Shown: in pieces, positions 6,704 to 13,824 of the stretch
Numbering within the stretch: the first letter of the stretch is position 1
How the letters are laid out: each line of letters begins with the position of its first letter
NCBI GenBank assembly: GCA_049582065.1
Contig: JBAUTF010000205.1
Span: forward strand, 1 to 15,522
Direction: 5' to 3'
Length of the DNA: 15,522 nucleotides
Source of the DNA: DATKSS01 sp049582065
GTDB lineage: Bacteria; Chloroflexota; Dormibacteria; Dormibacterales; Dormibacteraceae
Made by a program: the position numbers and the translations under genes
The notes under the pieces: model-generated
What the model was told of the DNA's origin: nothing
The model's database searches: none
The model's input: only the letters and a program-made list of their open reading frames with translations

Positions 6704-7978
6704 CTACTGCTTCACGTACGGCTTGCCGTCGTTGGCCGGCGGGCGAACCCGGCCGACGACGCCGGCGACGACCAGGATCGTGGCGATGTAAGGCGCCATC
6801 AGGAGGAAGTAGCTCGAGATCGGCACATTGAGGACCGACAGGAAGTTCTGAAGCGCGTCCGCGAATCCGAATACGAGCGACGCGCCGAACGCGCCGATTG
6901 GGGTCCATCCCCCCGAGATCATGGCGGCGAGTGAGATGAAACCGCGGCCGGAAGTCATGTTCTTGGTGAACTGACCGACGGCTCCGATCGTGAAGAAAGA
7001 ACCAGCGAGCCCCGCGACCAGCCCACCCAGCAGCACGTTGATGTAGCGGGTGCGGAGCACGTCGATGCCTGCCGTGTCTGCCGCCCTCGGCTGCTCGCCG
7101 ACGGCCCTCACGCGCAGGCCCCAGCGGGTCTGGAACAGCGCGACCTGGATGACCACTAGGAGTATCAAAAGGAGATAGACGAAGACGTTCTGGTCGAAGA
7201 GGATCGGTCCGAGGATCGGGATCTTCGAGAGCAGTGGAATGGGAAGGGGGCGCACCACGGCGGCGCTGTTCAGCGTGGACTGGAAGGGGACCATGAGGCG
7301 GTCATAAAGGAATCCGGTGAGGCCGAGACAAAAGAGGTCCAGCACGACACCGACGATGATCTGGTCGACCAGATAGCGGATGGCGAAGACCGCAAGGATG
7401 AGGCCGATCACCCCTCCGGCGAGCATTCCCGCAAGCATGCCCAGCGCCGCACTGCTCGTCGCGCTCGTGACCATGGCCGCCACGAAGGCGCCCATCAGCA
7501 TCTGGCCCTCGATCGCAACGTTGATCACGCCTGAGCGCTCGCACAACAGCCCCGAGAACGCGCCCAGGGTAAGCGGCGTGGCCCGCACGACGGTCCCCTG
7601 CAGCATGCCGACGAGGCTTAAAGACGTATCACGCGCAGCCCACGCCAGGAAACCGAATAGGAAAAATCCGATGACGAGACCCAGCACGGCATTGGACCAG
7701 CGTCCGAACCCGCGCGCCACCTGGACGGCACCGAGAAATGCGCTGACGGCAGCCAGGAGGAAAGCCGTCGCCCGGACAGGCACGACAAGGTCGGGAACCG
7801 AGATGGCCTGCGCGCTTGCCAGGTTGAGAACGAAATCGGCCTTGGTGGCTCCGGGCACGTCGAAACCGAAAAGCAGCGCGATGGCCGCCGCGACGAGCAG
7901 GAAGAACACGCCCAGCGTCCGACGCCGAACGACCACGGCACGTGTCACCGCGCCCGTTACTCCGGCGGCGACGCTCAC
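6704..7978 (-). CDS. Nucleoside ABC transporter permease (NupQ/YufQ-like)
   Basis: This 424-residue integral membrane permease belongs to the BPD_transp_2 family used with BMP-type nucleoside-binding lipoproteins. The conserved core begins near residue 130 with TPLTLGAFSGLLCERSGVIN and VAIEGQMLMGAF, the NupQ-type signature, followed by multiple hydrophobic helices and the cytoplasmic segment RWGLRVRAVGEQPRAADTAG that contacts the ATPase. Three extra hydrophobic segments in the first 120 residues make it about 100 residues longer than B. subtilis NupQ. The GTG start overlaps the upstream permease stop as GTGA, with GGGGA immediately before it. It should form the membrane channel with the next permease. 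The exact substrate range is unknown, but the downstream salvage enzymes point to nucleosides, particularly pyrimidine nucleosides. Confidence 0.92.
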   Translation of the reverse strand: MSVAAGVTGAVTRAVVVRRRTLGVFFLLVAAAIALLFGFDVPGATKADFVLNLASAQAISVPDLVVPVRATAFLLAAVSAFLGAVQVARGFGRWSNAVLGLVIGFFLFGFLAWAARDTSLSLVGMLQGTVVRATPLTLGAFSGLLCERSGVINVAIEGQMLMGAFVAAMVTSATSSAALGMLAGMLAGGVIGLILAVFAIRYLVDQIIVGVVLDLFCLGLTGFLYDRLMVPFQSTLNSAAVVRPLPIPLLSKIPILGPILFDQNVFVYLLLILLVVIQVALFQTRWGLRVRAVGEQPRAADTAGIDVLRTRYINVLLGGLVAGLAGSFFTIGAVGQFTKNMTSGRGFISLAAMISGGWTPIGAFGASLVFGFADALQNFLSVLNVPISSYFLLMAPYIATILVVAGVVGRVRPPANDGKPYVKQ

Positions 7979-9240
7979 GATCCCCAGCCGGTCGAAACGG
8001 CCGGCGCGCCGGCGCCGCGCTGCGCGCGGATGTGGTAGATCTCCCGGACGAGGGTCGGCGCCGCGACGAACATGATCACCAGAGCCTCGATGACCTGCAC
8101 GAGGTCGACCGGGGTCGAAGTCGCAGCCTGCATCTGAACCGCGCCTGCACGCAAGCCGCCGAACAGCAAGGCCGCCGCTACGACCCCGGCCGGGTTGCCA
8201 CGACCCAGCAAAGCGACGGTGATCCCGTCAAAGCCGAGGCTGGACGAGAAACCGGGTGAAACGCTGTAGTTGACGCCAAGGATGATGTTGGCGCCGGCCA
8301 GGCCGGCCAGTCCCCCGGCCAGCGACATCGCGAGCACGACCACCCGTCCGACGCCGATCCCGGCGGCGCGCGAGGCGTCGGGATTGGCGCCGACCGCGCG
8401 GAACTCAAAACCAAGCGTGGTTCGCCACAGTAGGAAATACACGGCGACCGCCACGAGCACGGCGAGAAGGACGCCGGCGTGAACGCGGAGATTGACGGCT
8501 GCAAGGCTCGGCAGCGAAGCTGCGCTGTCGACGATCTTGCTGATCGGATCGGAGCGCCCCGGCCGCTGGAAGAGCGTCGTGCTCAGGAAGTAGTAGGTCA
8601 GATAGATCGCGACGTAGTTGAGCATGATGGTCGTGATCACCTCATGCGCCCCTGTGCGGGCTTTCAGCAGGCCCGGGATGAATCCCCACAGGGCGCCCGC
8701 GACAAAACCGGCGAGCAGCGCCAGGGGAAGCTCGACAAATCCAGTCAAGCCATGCAGGGAGAATCCCACAAACCCGGCTGCGAGCCCACCGGCGATGACC
8801 TGGCCCTCCCCCCCGATGTTGAACAGACCGGCTCTGAACCCGAGGGCGACGGAAAGGCCCGTGAAGACCAGCGGTGCGGCGGCGACCAGAGTTTCCGAGA
8901 GCGGATAGAAGGCGGAGGCCACGGTTTTCAGGTTGCCGCTGCCGACCTTGCTGAAAAAGGTCGAAGGATTACCAAGCGCACCACTGAGCAGCCCCCCGTA
9001 CGCTCCCGAGATGTCTTGCCAGGCCACGTTCAAAGCGGTGGGGAGATCTGGCGCCTGGATCACGTTGGGATCGGATCCGACGATGAAGATGGCGCTCAAC
9101 ACGAGCGCCGTGAAGAATGCGAGGGCCACGATGAGCACGGAGTTCCATGTTGTCGACTCGGGCGCGATCACTCGCTGGATCACATCGCGCACCGTGACGA
9201 CGCGGTTTTGGCTCGGCTTTGGTGGGATCGGCCCGCTCAA
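7975..9240 (-). CDS. Nucleoside ABC transporter permease (NupP/YufP-like)
   Basis: This 421-residue permease is the partner of the adjacent NupQ-like subunit. After an N-terminal cytoplasmic stretch and one helix (about residues 35-58) comes a roughly 60-residue probably extracytoplasmic segment. The conserved core follows, with APLVFTGLSVALGFRAGLFN and IGGEGQVIAGG, the NupP hallmark. Later features are the helix GAHEVITTIMLNYVAIYLTY and the ATPase-coupling segment TTLGFEFRAVGANPDASRAAG. The TTG start overlaps the ATPase stop as TTGA and is backed by GGGGAG (9246-9251) with 5-nt spacing. The stop overlaps the next permease by 4 bp. Two permeases plus one double-domain ATPase give the standard stoichiometry of this transporter type. 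Confidence 0.92.
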   Translation of the reverse strand: MSGPIPPKPSQNRVVTVRDVIQRVIAPESTTWNSVLIVALAFFTALVLSAIFIVGSDPNVIQAPDLPTALNVAWQDISGAYGGLLSGALGNPSTFFSKVGSGNLKTVASAFYPLSETLVAAAPLVFTGLSVALGFRAGLFNIGGEGQVIAGGLAAGFVGFSLHGLTGFVELPLALLAGFVAGALWGFIPGLLKARTGAHEVITTIMLNYVAIYLTYYFLSTTLFQRPGRSDPISKIVDSAASLPSLAAVNLRVHAGVLLAVLVAVAVYFLLWRTTLGFEFRAVGANPDASRAAGIGVGRVVVLAMSLAGGLAGLAGANIILGVNYSVSPGFSSSLGFDGITVALLGRGNPAGVVAAALLFGGLRAGAVQMQAATSTPVDLVQVIEALVIMFVAAPTLVREIYHIRAQRGAGAPAVSTGWGS

Positions 9241-10895
9241 GCGCTCTCCCCACCACCCTTGGCCGGTGCAGCCTCGACGCTGGACCCCGCCATCATGAGC
9301 CCGACCTGCTCACGGGTGTAAAGGTCGGACTCGAATGGTCCTTCCATGCGGCCCTGGAACATCACCGCGACACGATCGCCGAGAGCGAACACCTCGTCGA
9401 GATCGCTCGACACGATAAGCACCGCATCTCCCTGATCGCGCAGCTGCACGATCCGCTCGTGGATGTACTCGATGGAGCCGACGTCGAGTCCGCGGGTCGG
9501 CTGGGCGGCGATCATTAGCGAGACCGGTCGCGAGAACTCCCTGGCCACGATGACGCGTTGCTGGTTGCCTCCGGACAGCGTGCCTACGGACGTCAGGGGC
9601 GAAGGAGTCCGGATGTCGAACTCCTTGATCCGCTGCTGAGCCGAGCGCTGGATCTCATCCGGCTCGAGCATCGGGCCGCGGGCGAAGGGCGGCATGAAGT
9701 ACATGTCGAGGACCAGGTTCTCCGCCACCGATAGGTCACCGACCAGGCCATCCCTGACGCGGTCTTCCGGGACGTGGCCGACTCCGGAGGCGAGCGTCTC
9801 GCGTGGCGAGCTGGTGGTGACGTCGCGGCCGGCCGCCGTGATCCGACCGGACGCCACAGGATCCAGGCCCATGATCGCCCTCACGAGCTCCGTCTGCCCG
9901 TTGCCCTGCACGCCGGCCACGGTGACGATCTCGCCGGCGCGGACCTGGAAGGAGACGTCATCCACCGCGACCTGGCCATGGGCGTTACGCACGGTCAGGC
10001 CCTTCACGTCGAGCACCACCGCTCCTGGCTTGGAGGGCGGCCTGTCCACCCCCATTCGAATCGCGCGCCCGACCATCATCGCGGCCAGTTCGGCCTCGGT
10101 CGACTCACCAGGCAGCGTCGATCCCACCACGCGGCCTCCTCGCAGCACGGTGATGCGGTCGGCGACCTGCATCGCCTCCCTCAACTTGTGTGTGATGAAG
10201 ACAAGGGAACGACCCGCCCGCTTGAGCGACCCCATGACGCCCAGGAGCTCGTCGGTTTCTTGGGGTGTCAGGACGGCGGTGGGCTCGTCAAGGATCAGCA
10301 CGCCGGCCCGGCGGTAGAGAGCTTTCACGATCTCTACGCGCTGCTGGGCGCCGACTGAAAGCGACTCGACGAGAGCGTCGGGGTTGACGGGGAGGCCGAA
10401 CTCTTGGCCCAGCTGCTCGACCTCTTTCCGCGCTCGCCTCCGGTCGAGGAAGCCGAGAGGCCGCGTGAGCTCCAGCCCGAGCGTCACGTTCTCAGCCACC
10501 GTGAAGACAGGGATGAGCATGAAGTGCTGGTGCACCATGCCGATACCCATTCGGATGGCATCGCTGGGGCTCTCGAACTTGACCGGCTTGCCGTTGACCA
10601 GGATCTCGCCTTCGTCGGCGTGATACAGGCCGTAAAGGATGTTCATGAGCGTCGATTTGCCGGCCCCGTTCTCCCCCAGAAGGACGTGCACCTCGCCCGG
10701 CTCGACCACGAGGTCGATGTGGTCGTTCGCGAGCACGCCGGGGAAACGCTTGGTGATGCCTCTCAGCTCGAGCTTGAGCGGCTCATGGAGCCTCGCAGCC
10801 GAGGCGGCCGGGGTGGTTACCGGCCGCCTCGCGTCACCCGTCGAGTTAGGCGGCGTACGACTGCCAGGTCTTTGGATCAACCGAGACCGAGCCAC
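9237..10895 (-). CDS. Nucleoside ABC transporter ATPase with two nucleotide-binding domains (NupO-like)
   Basis: This 552-residue cytoplasmic ATPase energises nucleoside import. Domain 1 has Walker A GENGAGKST (74-82), signature LSVGAQQR and Walker B LILDEPTAVL, so it looks catalytically competent. Domain 2 has the degenerate Walker A GVQGNGQTE, in which Gln replaces Lys, an intact signature LSGGNQQR and a modified Walker B LMIAAQPTRGLD in which Gln replaces Glu. Such a degenerate second site is usual in this family. The GTG at 10895 lies 50 bp inside the end of the lipoprotein gene. An alternative TTG at 10880 would still overlap, and there is no ATG, GTG or TTG between the lipoprotein stop and the first ABC strand. 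The roughly 39-residue N-terminal extension is Arg/Pro-rich and of unknown role. The stop overlaps the permease start (TTGA). Confidence 0.94.
   Translation of the reverse strand: MARSRLIQRPGSRTPPNSTGDARRPVTTPAASAARLHEPLKLELRGITKRFPGVLANDHIDLVVEPGEVHVLLGENGAGKSTLMNILYGLYHADEGEILVNGKPVKFESPSDAIRMGIGMVHQHFMLIPVFTVAENVTLGLELTRPLGFLDRRRARKEVEQLGQEFGLPVNPDALVESLSVGAQQRVEIVKALYRRAGVLILDEPTAVLTPQETDELLGVMGSLKRAGRSLVFITHKLREAMQVADRITVLRGGRVVGSTLPGESTEAELAAMMVGRAIRMGVDRPPSKPGAVVLDVKGLTVRNAHGQVAVDDVSFQVRAGEIVTVAGVQGNGQTELVRAIMGLDPVASGRITAAGRDVTTSSPRETLASGVGHVPEDRVRDGLVGDLSVAENLVLDMYFMPPFARGPMLEPDEIQRSAQQRIKEFDIRTPSPLTSVGTLSGGNQQRVIVAREFSRPVSLMIAAQPTRGLDVGSIEYIHERIVQLRDQGDAVLIVSSDLDEVFALGDRVAVMFQGRMEGPFESDLYTREQVGLMMAGSSVEAAPAKGGGESA
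9246..9251 (-). promoter_or_regulatory. Shine-Dalgarno site of the NupP-like permease
   Basis: GGGGAG reads on the minus strand 5 nt before the TTG at 9240. It supports that non-ATG start and the TTGA overlap with the ATPase gene. Confidence 0.65.
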
Positions 10896-11934
10896 TGATG
10901 ATGCTCTGCTTGATCTGGTCGATCTCGCTCTTCAGCGCAGATGGAATCTTGCTGTCGAAATCATGGTAGGGAGCCAGGCCGACTCCGCCATTCGCCAGCG
11001 TGCCCGTGTAGTTGCCGCCCTGGAAGGTCCCGGCGGCCGCCTCTTTGACCGCCGCCTCCACCGAGGCCGCGATGCCCTTGTTGACCGATGTGATGAACAG
11101 CGGGCAGTACTGAGCAGCGCTCACGCAGCCGTCGGTGTCCACCCATTCCATGACGGCCTTCCCGTTGCTGGCCTGGACCGCGGCCGCCGCGCCGAGCCCG
11201 ACGTTGCCCGCAACCGGGAAGATCACGTCTGCGCCCTGCTGCATCTCGGCGTTGGCGATGTTCTGGCCCTTGTCCTGGCTCGTGAAGTCACCCGAGAAGG
11301 AGCCCTTCTGAGTTGACGGGTCCCAGCCCAGCACCTTGACATGAGCGCTGTGCTGCTTGTTGTAGTAGTAGACACCCGCCGCAAACCCGTCCATGTAGAT
11401 GGTCACCGTCGGGATCTGGATGCCGCCGAAGGTTCCGACGGCGCCGGTCTTGCTCATCCCAGCGGCGAGGTAGCCGCCCAGGAACGCGTCCTCGTTCGTG
11501 TTGTAGATCAGGCCGAGCACGTTGGGGATCGCCGGGGAGTAGGTGTAGTCGACGATCGCGAACTTCTGGTTGGAGTCGGCCTGAGCCTTGGTCTGCGTGA
11601 TGTCACCCATCAAGAACCCGACGGTGACGATGATTCCGCAGCTCTGGTTCACGAAGGCGTCGATGTTCGGCGCGTAATCGTTCTGAGACGTAGAGGACAG
11701 GTACTTGATCTGCACGCCCATGTCCTTCTTGGCGTTCTGCATGCCCTGCCAGGCACTGGCGTTGAATGATCGGTCGTCGATGCCGCCGGTGTCGGTGACC
11801 ATGCAAGCCAGGAAGCTGGGATATTGAGGCCCCGCCGGGCTGCTGGACGATGTCGTCGGAGACGATCCACAGGCCGCTGCCAAAAGCGCCCCCACAAGTA
11901 CAAAGGCTTGGGACCAGCCCTTCCCTCTCAACAT
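10846..11934 (-). CDS. BMP-family nucleoside-binding lipoprotein
   Basis: This is the substrate-binding component of the importer, 362 residues from the ATG at 11934. The N-terminus is a lipoprotein signal: positive MLRGKG, a hydrophobic core and the lipobox ALLAAAC with Cys22 as lipidation site, followed by a Ser/Pro/Thr-rich linker. The mature protein opens with VTDTGGIDDRSFNASAW (about 47-63), the hallmark of PnrA/BmpA/NupN nucleoside-binding proteins. Asp and Asn/Ser here belong to the region that contacts the nucleoside in this family. A longer frame to 12000 is rejected: AGGAG sits 8 nt before the ATG at 11934, and starting there places the signal peptide correctly. It is the first gene of the seven-gene operon, and a candidate extended -10 box lies about 57 bp upstream. 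Confidence 0.94.
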   Translation of the reverse strand: MLRGKGWSQAFVLVGALLAAACGSSPTTSSSSPAGPQYPSFLACMVTDTGGIDDRSFNASAWQGMQNAKKDMGVQIKYLSSTSQNDYAPNIDAFVNQSCGIIVTVGFLMGDITQTKAQADSNQKFAIVDYTYSPAIPNVLGLIYNTNEDAFLGGYLAAGMSKTGAVGTFGGIQIPTVTIYMDGFAAGVYYYNKQHSAHVKVLGWDPSTQKGSFSGDFTSQDKGQNIANAEMQQGADVIFPVAGNVGLGAAAAVQASNGKAVMEWVDTDGCVSAAQYCPLFITSVNKGIAASVEAAVKEAAAGTFQGGNYTGTLANGGVGLAPYHDFDSKIPSALKSEIDQIKQSIISGSVSVDPKTWQSYAA

Positions 11935-11942
11935 CTGCTCTT

Positions 11943-11947
11943 CTCCT
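11943..11947 (-). promoter_or_regulatory. Shine-Dalgarno site of the BMP lipoprotein gene
   Basis: AGGAG on the minus strand, 8 nt before the ATG at 11934, is the strongest ribosome-binding site in the operon. It decides the start against the longer frame beginning at 12000. Confidence 0.8.
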
Positions 11948-11990
11948 ATCTCCGGCGCGGCATGACCGGCAAAACCAAGATCGCGCACAG

Positions 11991-11999
11991 ATCCTAGCA
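11991..11999 (-). promoter_or_regulatory. Candidate extended -10 promoter of the nucleoside operon
   Basis: TGCTAGGAT on the minus strand combines a TGn extension with TAGGAT (four of six bases of TATAAT). It lies in the 98-bp gap between the HAD gene and the lipoprotein gene and would give a leader of about 50 nt. I see no convincing -35 hexamer at 16-18 bp, which extended -10 promoters can do without. I see no riboswitch-like or clear operator structure in this gap. Confidence 0.4.
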
Positions 12000-12032
12000 C
12001 CGGCCTTTTGATTTGAGCGCGACCCGCTTCCC

Positions 12033-12734
12033 TCAGGGATCAATCGCGGCCAGCGCGGGGCCAAGCTCGGAGAGACTCGCGATGCGCCGCCATCCGGCGC
12101 TCGGGATCGACTCTTCCGGCACCTGTGCGTGCTGCCAGGTGATGTGAAACGGGACGTGCACAGCCCGCGCCCCGAGGGCGATCACCGGCGCCACGTCGAA
12201 GCGCAACGAGTTGCCAACCATGACAAACTCCTCCGGCTTGATGCCGCGGCGCTCGAACACCGAGCGATACGAGTCAACGTTCTTCTCGCTCAGGATCTCC
12301 ACGCCGAGGAACGCATCGCCCAGCCCAGAGCGGGCGAGCTTGCTCTCCTGGTCGAAGAGGTCGCCCATGGTGATCAGCAGGAGGTCAAACCGCTCGCCAA
12401 GCTCGCGGAGCGAAGCCTCGACGTCTTCGAGCAGCTCGATCGGCTCGTTGAGCATGCGCTTGCCCCAGCCGAGGATCACCTCCAAGTCGGATGATGGAAT
12501 GCGCCCGTCGGTCAGCTGGATCGCCGTCTCGAGCATCGAGAGCATGAAGGATTTGACGCCATAGCCGTACGTGCCTAGGTTCTTCATCTCGACCTCGAGC
12601 AGGTGCTTGTCCACGTCGGCGTCGGGTACGTGGCGGCGGATCAGGTCGCGGAGCTCCGACTGCGTGACGTTGAAGCGGTCCTCGTTGTGCCAGAGCGTGT
12701 CGTCGCCGTCGAACCCCAGGACCCTGATGGTCAT
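12033..12734 (-). CDS. HAD-superfamily hydrolase (phosphatase-like)
   Basis: This 233-residue HAD-fold enzyme probably acts as a phosphatase on a small soluble substrate that cannot be named from the sequence. Motif I is DGDDT (residues 9-13: nucleophile Asp9, acid/base Asp11). A helical cap occupies roughly residues 18-95. Motif II is Thr122 in LLITMGD, motif III is Lys151 in SEKN, and motif IV is GNSLRFDV (174-181), with Asn where most HADs have Asp, though Asp180 is kept. The start is the ATG at 12734. The open frame extends to 12878, but those extra residues cross the divergent gene's promoter region and precede the fold. There is no Shine-Dalgarno site, and GATAAT lies 7 nt upstream, which suggests a leaderless mRNA. 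It is divergent from the dioxygenase gene and lies upstream of the nucleoside operon on the same strand. Confidence 0.88.
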   Translation of the reverse strand: MTIRVLGFDGDDTLWHNEDRFNVTQSELRDLIRRHVPDADVDKHLLEVEMKNLGTYGYGVKSFMLSMLETAIQLTDGRIPSSDLEVILGWGKRMLNEPIELLEDVEASLRELGERFDLLLITMGDLFDQESKLARSGLGDAFLGVEILSEKNVDSYRSVFERRGIKPEEFVMVGNSLRFDVAPVIALGARAVHVPFHITWQHAQVPEESIPSAGWRRIASLSELGPALAAIDP

Positions 12735-12741
12735 GGACCGG

Positions 12742-12747
12742 ATTATC
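12742..12747 (-). promoter_or_regulatory. -10 box of the HAD gene, probable leaderless transcript
   Basis: GATAAT (five of six matches to TATAAT) lies on the minus strand exactly 7 nt before the ATG at 12734. Transcription would then start at or next to the A of the ATG. No Shine-Dalgarno site is present and no clear -35 element is seen. The 88-bp divergent region 12735-12822 holds no other recognisable signal. Confidence 0.5.
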
Positions 12748-12822
12748 CGTGTGGTCCAGCCGCGGCGCCACGGCGCGTGCCGGAACAAACCACGCACCGG
12801 AGGCAGTTGGAATGTGTGAACC

Positions 12823-13764
12823 ATGAAGAAGCTCGAAGGCATCCACCACATCAGCGCGATCACCGCCGACGCGACCAAGAACCTCCTCTTCTACTCGGGC
12901 GTGATGGGGCTGCGCCTGGTCAAGAAGACCGTGAACCAGGACAACCCCGCCGTCTACCACCTCTTCTACGCTGATGAGGACGGCAGCCCCGGCGCCGACC
13001 TCACGTTCTTCGAGTATCCGGGCCTGGTGCGCGGGCGGGCCGGCGCTGGCATGATCCACCGGATCGCGATGCGCGTCGGCTCCCTCGAGGCGCTGGAGTT
13101 CTGGGGCAGGCGCCTCGCCGCGGCAGGCCTCGAGTCGACGATCGAAGACGGCCGCCTGAGCTTCGAAGATCCGGAAGGGCTGGGCCTCGAGCTCATCGCC
13201 GGCCCGCCTGTCGACCGGCCGCTGATGGCCCACCACCCGGAGATCCCCGAGAAGTTCGCGCTGCAGGGCTTCGCCGGAGTGCGCGCCTACGCGCGGCAGC
13301 CCGAGGCGAGTCAGACCTTCCTCACCGAGACCCTCGGATTCAAGCCGGCGGAACCCAAGCAGTACGAGTCGCGGGGCGACGCGCGCGGTTCCTTCTACAT
13401 CTACGACGACGCCCCCCAAGCACGCGGCCTCGGCGGGTCCGGCACCGTGCACCACGTCGCATGGTCATCCACCATGGAGGACCACGAGGCATGGCGTGGC
13501 CGCGTCATCGATGGCGGCGGCGACCCGACGCCGGTGATCGACCGGTTCTACTTCCGCTCCATTTACTTCCGCGAGCCGAGCGGCGTGCTGTTCGAGATCG
13601 CCACCATGGGCCCCGGCTTCGCCTCCGACGAGCCCAAGGAGCACCTCGGCGAGCGCCTTTCCCTTCCGCCGGACTTCGAGCATCTCCGGGCGCAGGTCGA
13701 GGCCAACCTCACCCCGCTGCCCAACCTGCGGCAGCGGACGCCGGCGTTCAAGACCTCCACCTAG
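12823..13764 (+). CDS. Glyoxalase/VOC-family ring-cleaving dioxygenase, MhqO/PcpA-like
   Basis: This 313-residue cytosolic protein has two vicinal-oxygen-chelate modules, of the type seen in MhqO/MhqE and PcpA hydroquinone-cleaving dioxygenases. The opening GIHHISA, then LLFYSGVMGLRLVKKTVNQD and DGSPGADLTFFEYP, are typical of this subfamily. Expected Fe(II) ligands are one His of the 8-9 pair, His211 in TVHHVAWS and Glu258 in VLFEIAT, so the metal triad appears intact. Relatives open hydroquinone-type rings and are linked to quinone or electrophile stress in Bacillus; the substrate here is unknown. The ATG at 12823 begins exactly at the family N-terminus, but a GGAGG at 12799-12803 is too far away (19 nt) to be a normal Shine-Dalgarno site. 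The gene is divergent from the HAD gene. The glutathione peroxidase downstream fits a redox-stress grouping. Confidence 0.88.
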   Translation: MKKLEGIHHISAITADATKNLLFYSGVMGLRLVKKTVNQDNPAVYHLFYADEDGSPGADLTFFEYPGLVRGRAGAGMIHRIAMRVGSLEALEFWGRRLAAAGLESTIEDGRLSFEDPEGLGLELIAGPPVDRPLMAHHPEIPEKFALQGFAGVRAYARQPEASQTFLTETLGFKPAEPKQYESRGDARGSFYIYDDAPQARGLGGSGTVHHVAWSSTMEDHEAWRGRVIDGGGDPTPVIDRFYFRSIYFREPSGVLFEIATMGPGFASDEPKEHLGERLSLPPDFEHLRAQVEANLTPLPNLRQRTPAFKTST

Positions 13765-13811
13765 GTCAGGCCACCGGCTCGAGGAAGAGCAGTCAGGTTC
13801 GCCCTCGGGCG

Positions 13812-13817
13812 CATCAT
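13812..13817 (+). promoter_or_regulatory. Weak candidate -10 box, leaderless arrangement
   Basis: CATCAT (four of six matches to TATAAT) stands 7 nt before the GTG at 13825, the same spacing as at the HAD gene, and no Shine-Dalgarno site is present. The 60-bp gap also contains a small CGCC/GGCG hairpin at 13800-13811 without a T-run. Confidence 0.25.
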
Positions 13818-13824
13818 TTAGCGC

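Noticed and set aside
5380..6831. Long plus-strand open frame (483 residues) across deoA
   Set aside because: It is antisense to a clear thymidine phosphorylase with full motif content; the translation is Arg/His/Asp-rich without any recognisable fold, as expected for a shadow frame in high-G+C DNA.
11935..12000. Upstream extension of the lipoprotein frame
   Set aside because: It would bury the signal peptide behind 22 residues, and a good AGGAG site stands 8 nt before the ATG at 11934.
12033..12050. Possible terminator at the end of the HAD gene (TCCC/GGGA)
   Set aside because: The stem is very short, overlaps the stop codon and lacks a T-run.
12385..13455. Minus-strand open frame (356 residues) across the HAD-dioxygenase divergent region
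   Set aside because: It covers parts of two motif-bearing genes on opposite strands and the promoter gap; its translation resembles neither.
13800..13811. Possible terminator after the dioxygenase gene (CGCC/GGCG hairpin)
   Set aside because: The stem is only 4-5 bp and is followed by CATCATTTAG rather than a T-run.
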